Of a DNA stretch of 64,000 nt, positions 21,248 through 31,890 are shown piece after piece. This stretch comes from Tetracladium setigerum. Taxonomy: Eukaryota > Ascomycota > Leotiomycetes > Helotiales. Numbering within the stretch: position 1 is the first letter of the stretch; each line of letters opens with the position of its first letter. The stretch lies in assembly GCA_031472005.1 (NCBI GenBank), contig PZJY01000007.1:868001-932000 (forward strand), given 5' to 3'. The notes under the pieces were generated by a model. That model saw nothing but the letters and a program-made list of their open reading frames with translations, ran no database searches and was not told the origin of the DNA. A program made the position numbers and the translations under genes.

Positions 21248-22157
21248 ATGCAGATCAACTCTCTCATTGTCGGCTTCATTGCCTCAGGGCTCTTACCTGG
21301 AACACTTGCAAGTCCAGCTAAGTTGGCCAACCCTCCAGTTGTAGGCGACCTGGAGCAAGGCTGGTCGCTTGCCTCCGAAGGCTATCTAGTTCCAATCGAC
21401 ATGCCCCAAGAGAAATTCGACGAGAACGCTGAATAGATGGTCCCCGTCATCCATCCTAGCAACAGAGACGCCAACGAAACCATCCTCGATTCCGAAGGTT
21501 TTGATCTCGTCCCTCAGAGAGAAGCAGCTGACACTTCATCACTTACGGCCCGAGCAAACACAAACTTTTGGTTTGGTAGAAACGATGTTGACATGGGATG
21601 CGGCCAAACCCTCGATACTATCCGCAACACGCTAGGAGCAGCTGTCTACGCCCTTTGCAAGAGCGGGCTGTGCGACGCTGGAGACGGAGTCAAGTACGTC
21701 CACAAGGTCGTGTGGATGGGTGGTGGATCGACGAGAATTGAACGATGGGTTGAGGTCACTACGATGGGCGTGTACTCGGGGTCCGCCACTCTGGGAAACA
21801 TTCACAATGCCGTCAAAGCCTCCGTCCAGGCTCAGTCCGTCAAGTTTGCCTGGAGAAAACAACTCTATCTGGATTGGGATATGATGGTGAGGGAAGACCA
21901 GTGCAAGATGGCAAAATTCCCAAACTATATTCGCATAAGCAAGGCGTCCCCAAACATGGTTGATGTCCAATTTTGGATTAGATTGAATATTGTTGAGAGT
22001 AAGTTCATCCGTCACCTTGCTTTACATTCGACCATGCTAATCTAGTTGGTAAATAGCGAACTGTCTGGCATGGGAAGCGCTCTCAGTGGTCGGTGGTGCT
22101 ATTCACGGTGTGGTTGGGGCTGCTTTCGGAGCAATTAACATGATGTGCAATAACTAG
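21248..22157 (+). pseudogene. Small secreted cysteine protein with in-frame TAG
   Basis: ATG 21248 opens a clear signal peptide (MQINSLIVGFIASGLLPG, cleavage near LAS). At codon 63 (21434-21436) an in-frame TAG interrupts it, immediately followed by ATG in the same frame. The frame then stays open to a normal intron (21999-22056, CATGCTAATC branch) and ends at TAG 22157. Exon 2 ends GAINMMCNN. Before and after the TAG are related segments, SEGYLVPID and SEGFDLVPQ, so the stop sits inside a repeated pro-region. The mature part has six cysteines (GCGQT, ALCKSGLC, EDQC, TNCLAW, MMC) and a Gly/Ala-rich hydrophobic C-terminus. I do not recognise the family. It may be a pseudogene, a read-through, a sequence error, or a hidden 96-nt in-frame intron (21341-21436, GTAGGC...AATAG). 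Confidence 0.65.
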
Positions 22158-22588
22158 TCTCATAGAGGGGTACAAAATAGTATGGAAAAGTAATTATGGG
22201 TAAGGTATGGTATGAAGGGAAAGGTCGCCTGACTGGCATTTTTTTTTTGTATCGATGTTGTCGTTGTTCTTGCTTAAATTGCATACCTATGCTTTCACCC
22301 CATGACTTTATTTTTTAGTTCCAGAGTCTGGATTGAAAGGCTGCAGTACCTTTGTGAAGATGATGTACATTAGTGATCACGGAATATATGTATCAAATGC
22401 CAAGAAATACAAATCTGTTCTGCTCATAAAAGTGTAGGTGGATATAGAAATTGTTTTGCCTATCAAACAAGGAGAAGTAAATTGAACAACGTGCTCTTCC
22501 GTAACAAAAGTAAAGTTAATCAAACATATGAGCTGAAGCCCCCCCAGAAATATCAAGATGTAGTACTGATAAACGACAATACTACAAA
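22158..22588. other. Convergent 3' region
   Basis: This is the 3' UTR space between the secreted-protein gene and the membrane glycoprotein gene. Nothing else is seen. Confidence 0.4.
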
Positions 22589-24176
22589 CTAATTTCTGGA
22601 TCTTAAGTGCTTTTCTAACACATCATAGTCAGCTAGATAGCCCAGAAGCGTTCCTGGGTAGCAAGTCAAGAAAACCCACTCACTTAAGCAACGAAGATAT
22701 CCAGTTGCAACTGGTATAATTGCAGACACAGAAAGAACTTGGCCCAGATTCCAGCCATCCTTGAACCAGTTCTTCCCAAGTTTGTCCAGTAATTGAAATC
22801 GGTAAATTTCATAGAAAACCAAAAGTGTGATAGTAGCAATCCCATAGACGAACAGGTCTATGCATGCCAGTATATCCGCGTTTCGGCGATATTGCGGATC
22901 TTTCCTCGAAATAGCGCTTAGTCTCATCATGAATAATGATCTATCTCTGTTCTTAGCCCGCTTATTTTTGCTTTCCCAATCTTTTCGCTTTCCTCGACCG
23001 ATGCAGTGTCTGACCAAAATCAAGACTGCGATCCTGAAAACAGCGTAGCCTAGCATGCTGCCTAAAACAATCAGCAGTCTCCTGTCTGTCAAACTGTATC
23101 CGAAATTGCAAATGTTGTCTGAGTATTCCTCCAAGCGATATTGTGGCCTGGTGAACTTGAGATAAATATAAAAAGTTCCTGGAAGAATGACGAGAATACT
23201 GGCACAGAGCAAAATCGAAATGATCAGAGTTCCTTTGCGACGATGAGCTTTCTGAGACGGGTTTGTGCCAATAGGAACGTCGGGTTCCAACCGCGAATCG
23301 ATTCGACGAAGGCAAGCAGCTACTCGCCATGTCCAGAGTGATGCCGCCAGTGAACAGGCCACAATCCAACCGGCTAGTAAGAAGTCCTTTCGAAACACAA
23401 GCTGGAGGCCTTTTGCCAGAGCATACTGCACAACAACTGCAACCGGTAGCGCCAGATTGAAAACGCCTACGGTGTCTGCAAAACCATAGAAGAAATCCTT
23501 CACACTCTCGTATATGGCGTGTAGGGTAGAGCCGGGCCGTGGCCAACGTTTTCGTTGACTGGGGCTAAGATGGTGATCCCGCAGAACGTGGCAGCCTTCG
23601 AGAAGGACAATGAGTGAATAGAAAAGTAGAATAACAGCTTGAAAAATGACAAAAAGATGCATCTGAGATACCACATTTGTTAGTCGCTCCTGGGAATCAT
23701 TCGACAAGGAAAAGAGACACAATACATACTCCAGGACCATTGAGGTCTGCAAGTTTATCCGAATCCACTCCAATGGTGCAAGTTGAGTTCCTGCAGATCC
23801 GAGCTGGTCGATCAATGACGAAGTCGAAGTAAGGAGCCTTCACTGCAGCCGTGGCGTTACTTGAGTTGAATTTTGCAATGGTTGCTGCAAAGGCAAATCG
23901 AATATCATATTCCCATGCTAAAATAGCGCTGGCATTGATGACATCCTGCAGACTCAGTGGAAGAGCGTTACGAAAGTATGCTTCAGTAGCGTTCTCGCTC
24001 AGTGACGATGGAATCCAGAGCGAAGCATTGGCTGTACTGTCGTTGAATGTAACGAGAGGCTCTGTCTCAATGTCAAACCAAGATTGGAAGAAATCTGTAA
24101 CAAGACTGCAGTTTGATGAAAAGTTAAGCGTTTGAAGGGCTGGTGGCCACTGTACCGTTGGGGTGTTGACAGCCAT
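22589..24176 (-). CDS. Orphan multi-pass membrane protein with glycosylated N-domain
   Basis: Two exons on the minus strand, 24176-23730 and 23662-22589 (506 aa), are joined by a 67-nt intron at NGPG|MHLFVIFQ. Residues 1-149 are polar, with about nine N-x-S/T sequons (for example NFS, NCS, NDS, NAT, NST) and paired cysteines, as in an extracellular or luminal domain. The rest has about seven hydrophobic segments, including VIFQAVILLFYSLIVLL, IISILLCASILVIL, and one after the basic RGKRKDWESKNKRAKNRDR loop. The first ATG gives no signal peptide, so an upstream exon may be missing; the open frame continues upstream through TTG. I recognise no characterised family. A receptor or channel role would be speculation. 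Confidence 0.65.
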
Positions 24177-25616
24177 GGTCTGAAGTGACGAGAGAGTCAA
24201 AGGGGTAGTGACTTAGTCAACAGAGCCTGATTTGAAAGTACTGGTTGGTTGTGAAAGGAGCCATAGTACTAGAGGTAGTGAAGACCTTTTATCATTCCGA
24301 AAAATGAGAAAACAAGAAGGCTTCTCACCGACCAAGTGACACTCAAAGGCCCCCAAAAGCAGCTGAAAGATCTTTGGAGATTCTTCCATGCTAAAATGCA
24401 CATGCCAACGGCCTTACATAGAGGCGTAGCACCACAGAGTGTGGTAGCGTGGAAGTGTTACCGATTCCCCACGGTGAGGCTCTGACATTCTCACAAACCC
24501 TCAAGTAGCATTCACAACAAGACGGGCAGAATCTGACGGATGCCAAGCCATCGGAAATTTGATCTCACTCGAAATTTTTGTAGTGGATGGTTCCACACCA
24601 TAATTGGTGACAAGTTGGATTTGGAGTCGTATTGTGTGGGCTGAATCATGCATGGCAGCCAAACAACCACACACTTCATTCCTGGTCAGATCTGATCATC
24701 TGATAAGCTTTGATTTATGAATAGAACCGAACTTGGGGTGTCAAGAATGTCCTAGGCGAACTTCAAGATTGAAGGCTATAGCCGATATTGAATAAGGGCA
24801 GGTTGGGCAGCCTGATCAAAGATTTGGACAATGAATTGCATACCTCGAGGTAGCCTTTCCTTTTGCCACTGCAAAACTGAAGTTGAGAGGCTAATACCAT
24901 ATTCACTTATTTGTTTATAGATAAACATGAGATACGAATGGTATAGAGCCTCATCTAGATGGAGAAAATGGATTTGATAGTCTGAATACGGATTAGAGTG
25001 AAATTCTGCTACGGAGCGAAACAGTCTTCGCATGACCAAAACAAACCTAGTTCTCTTCTCTCTCTTTTTCAATAAGAAGGGAATGTTCCATGAAGTAGTT
25101 GGGAGGCACAGCTGGAAGCCAAATGCCTGCAGACGAGGTTTTCTCTCGCTCAAAATAGAGCCTCGCAGCTAATCGTCCGCTTTGAAAATCTTCTACCCTC
25201 GTCGTCAATAGGCGTCTAGAACAAAGAGTGAGTGCTCAAGATAGCTTATCCAACCCATAAATGCAGCCAAGAATCAATATCATGTAGCCTCATCCTTTCC
25301 TTAAACAATTCTTTTTTTTTATAGAACAAGGCTGGCTCAAATAGCCAATATTTCGTAAGCCACCCTAAGATTGGACAGCCAAGGCGCATGATGGCCACAG
25401 CCTGATCTCCCCAAAGTACCTCCCTAGGTGAAGTACGCAATAGGAGTTTTGAGCTGTCTGATAACGTGATCGAGGATACATGCAGTGATGTCTGAAACGA
25501 GTATTCTCAAATAGCTACCTAATTCGGTAGGTAGTGAATGAGAATACAATTACAATGGTGTGGTCAGGTCCAGCCCGATGTCAACCACCCCCTGTGCCAA
25601 CTCCTAACCCACATCA
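24177..25616. other. 1.4-kb intergenic region, no supported gene
   Basis: This lies between the start of the membrane protein gene and the end of the glutaredoxin-like gene. A minus-strand open stretch at 24776-25153 lacks an ATG start and recognisable motifs. It could hold an unrecognised upstream exon of the membrane protein gene. Confidence 0.4.
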
Positions 25617-26023
25617 TTATGACGGTGCAGAACTTCGCCCTTCCACAAAATCCATCTTCTCTTCAATCTGCTCAATCTTGAAACGATGCATAAGTTTCTG
25701 TGCTTTGCCCACTAGAGAAGGCGACTCATCGGGGTCTTTTGCTTTGCTGATGTGAATCTGCGTAAAATGCTATTAGAGATTCCCCTCTCAAAACTGGAAT
25801 GCAAGGAAATTCAGAGAATACAAACCACAGGGGTATCAAACTCATAAAAATCCCTCCAAAGTTTTCCTTCTGGTGCCATCACGTCTATCTCCTTGTATTC
25901 GAAGGGTCGCTTGTCCCAGACATCTGAGAGGACGCTTTTGGCATTGGTGCATAACATGCAGTTTTGACGGGTGAAAAGGGTGATTCTACAGGCATGTTGA
26001 AGGAGCCGAATTGATGGTTTCAT
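25617..26023 (-). CDS. Glutaredoxin-like protein, DUF836 (YDR286C/C5orf63 type)
   Basis: Two exons, 26023-25826 and 25757-25617, give 112 aa. The thioredoxin-fold start RITLFTRQNCMLCTNAK carries a CxxC (Cys-Met-Leu-Cys) redox pair at about residues 22-25. The cis-Pro site is in FDTPVIHIS, created across the intron. The short length is normal for DUF836, a thiol-disulfide family of unclear physiological substrate. The basic, acid-poor N-terminus (MKPSIRLLQHACR) could direct it to mitochondria. Intron ends are GTTTGT...GCAG. Divergent from the CHORD gene, 280 bp away. Confidence 0.85.
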
Positions 26024-26303
26024 TTTGCGTGAAATTGTAAAAATGTCTCTTCAGTAGAAGAGCAAGTCGAAAACAAGGGATGAGAAATAGGTCGTGTATC
26101 GTGATCGCAATGTTGAAATGGGCTTTCTAGGCGGTGACTGCTTTCAGCATTTTCTGCCTGCCCCGCGTATCATATTGACTTTCAAAATCGATCATTCTAG
26201 AAAAAACATAAACAACACAACTCGACTACACACCGTTCTCCCCAATTTTCACTCAGATCGGTCGTCATTCAACCACAAACTACACGAATCCATACAACTC
26301 ACA
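26024..26303. promoter_or_regulatory. Shared divergent promoter, glutaredoxin-like/CHORD
   Basis: The 280-bp spacer lies between opposite ATGs. A CA/AAC-rich leader precedes the CHORD ATG. No TATA box is evident. Confidence 0.5.
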
Positions 26304-27536
26304 ATGGCGCAAAAATGTGTTCATCAATCTTGTGGAAAGATGTACACCGATCCGTCAGAGGAGGAATGTCATTATCACCCTGGTCCACCTATCTTCCATG
26401 AAGGTCAAAAAGGTATATACTCCCTCATTGATCATCTTCCGTCTCAATGAGATTAGTATCTAACTATTGTATATCTATAACAGGATGGAAATGCTGCAAA
26501 CCCAGAGTCCTAACCTTCGACGAATTCCTCTCCATCACACCCTGTACCGTCGGCACCCATTCTATCACCGACCTCCCCCCTCAAATCGAAAAGAAGACTG
26601 GCGGCGACACTGCCGCAGAGCAATCTGCTACACCCTCCTCATCTCCCTCAGCCACCCCTACTCCAGCATCTGAGCGAGCACCCATCGCATCTGCCCCCCC
26701 ATCAACATCTACCCCACCACCCCCACCACCCGAATCCGAAGACGACGATGCCACACTCACAATTCCCAATGGTAAAATGTGCCGTAGACGAGCGTGCGGA
26801 CAGGCATATGAAGGTAAAGAGAGGGTAGACTCAGAGAAATGCACCTTCCATCCTGGAGTGCCGATTTTTCACGAGGGTAGTAAAGGGTATACGTGTTGTA
26901 AGAGGAGGGTGTTGGAGTTTGACGAGTTTATGAAGATTGAGGGATGCAAAACAAAGGAGAGGCATTTGTTTATTGGGAGTGGGGGCAAGAGGAAGGTTGG
27001 GAATGATGCTGGGGAAGAGGTTTTGGAGACAGTTAGGTTTGTTTGCCTTTCTTGTTACCTGCGACCTATTTCTTCGAAGAGAGAGAAAGAATGGTTGGAA
27101 GATCGTACAGATATACTAATATATTTTGCGAACTATAGAAGCGATTTCTACCAAACCCCTTCAACAGTAATCGTCTCCTTCTTTCTCAAGAAAATTAACA
27201 AGGAGACCGCCAGAGTCTCATTTGGACCTCAAGAGATCTCGTTGGACCTGCCGACAACGGATGCACAGCCAAAGAGATACAAGGCTGTTATTCCACTGTT
27301 CGCACCAATTGACACGGAGAAGTCGACATCCAAGATCATGGGCACGAAGTTGGAGGTTACATTTGTGAAGGGTGATGGGAGTTCGTGGCCTGTTTTGAGG
27401 AGTGATGATGTTAGGACTGGGGAGGTGAGTTTGTTTGCCAGACTGCACAGTTTTTCTTTTTGGTTAGAGCTTTATATTTGGAATACTAACATGTGCCTAG
27501 ATCATTCAGGTCGGGAAGGCTGGCAGGGCTATATAG
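26304..27536 (+). CDS. CHORD-CS domain co-chaperone (Chp1/Morgana/RAR1-like)
   Basis: Four exons: 26304-26412, 26484-27036, 27139-27424 and 27501-27536 (327 aa). CHORD1 starts at CVHQSCGKMY, with paired Cys/His to GWKCCKPRVLTFDEF. A Pro/Ser/Thr-rich, acidic linker follows (about 85-150, PPPPPP ESEDDD). CHORD2 starts at CRRRACGQAY and runs to YTCCKRRVLEFDEF. The C-terminal CS domain (DFYQTPSTVIVSFFLKK...KLEVTFVKGDGSSW) is the Hsp90-binding p23-like fold. CHORD modules bind two Zn ions and, with CS, act as Hsp90/Sgt1 co-chaperones. The two-CHORD-plus-CS order is the animal/fungal form, unlike plant RAR1, which lacks CS. The last exon adds only 11 residues plus stop. Confidence 0.93.
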
Positions 27537-27882
27537 ATGACGCTCTAGAAATGAACCATGGGCGGGTACCAATTGGTAGGATAGATTCTTCAAAACCATG
27601 CATAGATATTACAGAATACAAAAGCAGTTGCTCAATGCTAGAGCTGAATCCTCCACATTTTCATCTTTGGCTAATGGTGCAAAGACCTGCTTTCACTAAA
27701 TTAATGTACTTTTCATTTTTTTTGTTGGCGTACAGGATTCGAGAGTGTTATTCTTCACAAGACGCAATAAATTTGAAGGAAACTAGACAGGTTTATAGGG
27801 ATCTCAACATTTTATTGTACAGACATTACTGCCATTAGTCTTCTAACAACCTACAACTACAGATATCGAGAATTTACCAAAA
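27537..27882. other. Convergent 3' region
   Basis: About 350 bp between the CHORD stop and the stop of the minus-strand mitochondrial gene hold the 3' UTRs only. Confidence 0.4.
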
Positions 27883-29135
27883 CTACTCCATCCCCTCCAT
27901 CAACTCCGCAGCATCCAAAAGCATGCCCCTATTTCCCGCCCACTCCCTCAATGCATCCCAATCCACGCCCTCCTCCTCCCCCCTCCTCCACGTCTCCCTA
28001 AAGCCCCAAGCCTGCGCAACCGCATCGACCGCTGCCCTCTCCTCCTCCCTAATCCACCTCTCCCTCAACGGCAGTCCCTGCGCCCACGTCACCCTATCCA
28101 TCTGATCATTCGCCGTTGTGATCGCCACAATCCCTATCGTTGCCGTAAACCCCATGTACGCCAACATGCCTGTAAAAGCGACATTTGTTGCCATCTGCGT
28201 ATCCATAGTCGATTGCATTATGGCCATTTGAGATGCGAGTGTGTATGCTGCTAATGGTGCAACGGCTAAACCTGTGGCGGGGAATAGACCTTTACGAACG
28301 AATTTGGCCCGACGGAAGGAGGTGGTGCCGTAGGAGGTCTCGATCAGGTCCATGGCTGTTGTGAGTTGTTTGGCAGAGATGGCGGATTGGAGCGCGGCAT
28401 CCGCGATGAGGATTGGGATTGCGTTGCCGACTTTATTGGGATTTTGAGTGGTGTAGGTTATAGGAGAGCTGCCAGCTTTAGGAAGTGGTTTGTTGGCGTA
28501 GAGGTGGAACGCAGCCGGGATGGTTTGCGGTCTGCGGAGACTGGATTGTGTGGAGACGTAGAGCTCAAGGACTTTGGGCGCAATGAAGACGTTAGGGTGC
28601 TTGATTATGTTGTATGTTAATTCGGAAAGCTCGTCGATTATGGGTTGGAGGTTTGGTGGAATTTGGGATAGTGGTGATTTCTTGGTGGACTGGTCGAGTT
28701 GAAGAAGCGCAGAGACGGCATCTGTCTTTGATTCGGGGGATTCGTAGTCGAGGATGAGCTTTGCTAGAGCTTCGCAATTGAGAAGAGCTTCAATGGTTTC
28801 TTCCTCTGTCGGTATCCTTTCCAGGGTCAATATGAAGTTGACGGATGTTCTTGCTTGCTGTAATGCGCTGGCAAGCTCTTGTTGTGTCGCATGGACAACT
28901 GGTGTACCTCCTTGCTTAGTTGGAATGGCAGGAGATGCCGTTTTCGTCTTCTGAACTGGCTTTGCAGCTAGAAACCGGGTATTTTGAAGACATGAATTCC
29001 TGCTCGTGGTAAATTGTCTAGAACTCTGTGTTGATCTGACAGTACGGAGCGAGGGTGAAAGGGGCCCTGTTTCGCGGTGATGAAGTCACAGAGCTGGCAC
29101 ACCTGCTTTCTTGACTGCAAGGCTCGTTTAGACAT
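27883..29135 (-). CDS. Predicted mitochondrial protein of unknown function
   Basis: The long exon 29025-27883 encodes FTTSRNSCLQNTRFLAAK, then Gln/Ala-rich helices (QQELASALQQARTSVNFIL), ending in acidic AAELMEGME. A likely first exon, 29135-29103 (MSKRALQSRKQ), joins in phase through a 77-nt GTGTGC...CACAG intron (391 aa in total). The Arg/Ser/Thr-rich leader without acids suggests mitochondrial import. Near residues 270-320 are two weak hydrophobic segments (LFPATGLAVAPLAAYTL and FTGMLAYMGFTATIGIVAI), so an inner-membrane location is possible. I do not recognise a named family. The first exon is less certain; an upstream ATG at 29174 is in frame. Confidence 0.65.
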
Positions 29136-29742
29136 CTTGCTAGATTCCCGAGGTCGATTCAGGAGAATGTCCAATTCCCGAGTTGAGAGTGAGGTGTAGA
29201 AGATTCTTGGCTTCTATGACAGAGGGACGAGACTTCTACTAGCATCACACCTCGAAAGAACTTCTGGTAGAACGACAATGGTCGGTAGTGGGAGGAGATA
29301 ATTTACCAAATAATAACAACAATAACAACAATAACAAGTAATAAGACTAATAATATACTCAGTGAGGAATATTAATTACCTTCAATTTCGCTGTAAGATA
29401 CGAAAATCAACAAGGCAGTAATTCATTCCATGTTCAGCGTATCCTTCTGGTGGGGTGCCTGGATGAAAAGCTCGAGGCTGAAAGCGCCACCAATGCCATG
29501 CGCGATGATTGCGTATGAACATCCTCTCATTCATAGCCCATGGCCCAAGGCAACGCATTCCAACAACACAAATATCGTCACATCGCCCACTTCTCCTGTC
29601 TTTCTTCGCAGGCGCATTATCTGTACAGGTTTTCCGCCAACTTCATGCTTTTCTGATACCCGGAATCCTCGCTGCGAACCGCCAACCCCGGATTATATTG
29701 CCCAACCAACCTCCAACAGTATATCTTCACCAGACTCTCAAA
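29136..29742. promoter_or_regulatory. Divergent intergenic region before verprolin
   Basis: The region of about 600 bp includes an AATAAC tandem (about 29310-29345). The open frame just upstream of the verprolin ATG is not protein-like until the proline run. Confidence 0.45.
29310..29345. repeat. AATAAC-type microsatellite
   Basis: Imperfect AACAATAAC units are visible directly, within the promoter spacer upstream of verprolin. Confidence 0.8.
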
Positions 29743-31321
29743 ATGCCTCCCCACCACCCCCACCGCCTCCAATGCCTGGGATGGGTGAGTTGTCCAATCT
29801 CTCAACATTTCAGAAGCAGTTACAGACGCTGATTGTGTTTAGGGGTCCTCCTCCGCCTCCTCCTCCACCAGGGAACTTGCCATCTCGACCACCACCTGCC
29901 AACCGGGTAAGCTTCCAGCAGTCATAGCTATGCTCGCATACTCTTGGGCTTCAGCAAGTGTGACATCTTGCTAAAATTATTGTAGGGTGCTTTACTTTCA
30001 GATATCTCCAAGGGGAAACAACTTAAGAAAGCCGTTACAAATGATCGATCAGCGCCTGTCGTTGGAAAGGTCTCCGGAGGATCAGGACCTTCGCCATTAG
30101 CTGGTGCCCCCGCTGTACCGAGGCCTCCCGGAGGACTTGCGCCGCCAGTTCCAGGTGGAAATAGGGCACGAAGTAACAGCGACCAGAGTGGGCGGGAGAC
30201 TTCAGGCGCTTCGGGGATGGAGCAGCCTCCACAGCTGGCAGGACTATTCGCCGGAGGAATGCCAAAACTGAAGAAGAGGGGAGGTGGTGTCAACACAGGA
30301 GGTTTGTTTATGCTCGATATATATTTAGTACATTCTAACGAAGAAACTAGCAAACCAAGATTCTTCGTCATACGGCTCTGATCCAGAGTCGTCACGTACA
30401 GCAGCTCCACGGCCACCCACTATGCCTGCACCTAAACTCCCACCCACTTTCCCAGTACGACCAGTACCAACTCAACCTTCCGAGACTGCTCCTATCGTTC
30501 CTTCAGTTGCAAATTTACGCAAGAATCTGAGTGGGTTCCCAAGACCGAACTCGTCGGCCTCATTGAAAGGACCGCCTCCTCCAATTGGCAAGAAACCACC
30601 TGCTCCACCAGGATCAAGGAAACCGTCTTATCAGACTTCGATGTCAAATGCATCAACTCCTTCTTTCTCTTCTGCCCCTTCTGCCCCTCCACCACCACCA
30701 AATGCTGCCCCTCCCTTACCAGGTGGCCCGCCTCCATCAGCTCCAAGGCCTCCACCAATGTTGCCTACAGTATCTAGATCAGCACCGGCACCCCTCCACC
30801 TCCGCCGCCACCAAACAACACTGCACCTACGAATGGAAATGGTCATAACAGTCTAGCAATGCAAGCGGCTATTCGAGCAGCAGGCCAGGCTTCCCCTTCT
30901 GCTGCCCCACCTCCACCTCCCCTCCGCCCCCGAGTCAATCAAATTCATACAAAGCGCCTTCTCTTCCACCAGCGCCGCCGCCGCCTACCCAGACCAATTC
31001 ATACAGCTCTCCCCCTCCCCCTCCCCTCCAATATCGGCACCGCTCCCACCAGTTTCGAGACCTCCCCCAATCCAAGCGCCGGTACGATCAAACTTGGATC
31101 CAAGTGCTTATACCCTATCATCAAATGGACCAACAAAGGGGCCAACCCAAACGCAAACTCAAAGTTCACAATCGTCACAAAAAGTCGTAATAAATGACTC
31201 AAGATGGAAGTTTCAGGATGAATCTATGTTGCCAAAGCCAAGGGATTTTACAGGCAGTACGAAGCGGTACAGAGCCGGTCGCGGAAGTAGTGTGCCATTG
31301 GATTTGAGCTTATTCCAATAG
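29743..31321 (+). CDS. VRP1: Verprolin/WIP actin regulator, frame broken at five C/G runs
   Basis: Verprolin binds actin and WASP and directs cortical actin patches. Exons: 29743-29784, 29843-29906, 29986-30301 and 30351-31321. The polyproline start MP(P)nMPGMGGPPP is followed by a WH2 actin-binding motif (ALLSDISKGKQLKKAVTNDR), GMPKLKKRGGG, LRKNLSGFPRPNSS, many PPPP runs, then the WASP-binding C-terminus (SRWKFQDESMLPKPRDF...GRGSSVPLDL). As printed, the frame breaks at 29749-29752, 29842-29845, 30791-30794, 30919-30922 and 31023-31026. Every break is a C4 or G4 run, and every one is explained by a single missing base. Sequence between breaks is well conserved, which argues against decay and for under-called homopolymers. 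The start could instead be the in-frame ATG at 29772. Confidence 0.85.
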
Positions 31322-31890
31322 AAGCTTTTGTTGTCGTAGAACTATGGGCTAGAGAAAGGGGAAAGTGACAAAGGGAGTCCAGACAATGGGCCGGAATCTA
31401 TTCAATCCTAGAACGGGAATGAGCTAGGTGGTTTTAAGCCTCATAGGATTTTACCTAGGTAAATAAAGTAGCCAATACAGATGATGATATCTACCACCAC
31501 AAGAATATCGGGCATGAAATTTCCGTTGATGAAGATTACCGCTATAAACCGTTAGCAATCTTTCGAAGTCTCTCAACTGATTAGCATCTGAGTAAGTCCT
31601 GACCAGTAAGAGTGAATATAAATAGACAGTTTTGTCTGCAGGTGTTAGTGAGATGGCAGCAAACCAAAGCTTGGCATGAATGAGACGTCCGCTTTGTTCG
31701 AGCCCCAGCGTCATATGCCGAAACCTCAAAAGGCCACCTTGCTAGCTACACTTGATACTCGACAAAACAACACGACCGCCCCCTCACCTTCCCTCAACAA
31801 TCTCGCTCAACATCGACATTTTTCTTCACACCCGACCAACAATCCGCACTCTGGAAGTCTTGGAGAGGTAGCTCAGCTGGACTGTTAACA
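31322..31890. promoter_or_regulatory. Intergenic region between verprolin and SURF4 genes
   Basis: This holds the verprolin 3' UTR and the promoter of the Erv29-like gene. A GGTAGCTCAGCTGGA string near 31867 resembles a tRNA D-arm, but no acceptor or T stem surrounds it. Confidence 0.4.

Noticed and set aside
24776..25153. 125-codon minus-strand open stretch
   Set aside because: No ATG at its start, no motifs; kept only as a possible unrecognised exon.
31860..31888. GGTAGCTCAGCTGGA, like a tRNA D-arm
   Set aside because: No matching acceptor, anticodon or T-arm sequence around it; it is followed within nine bases by the Erv29 start codon.
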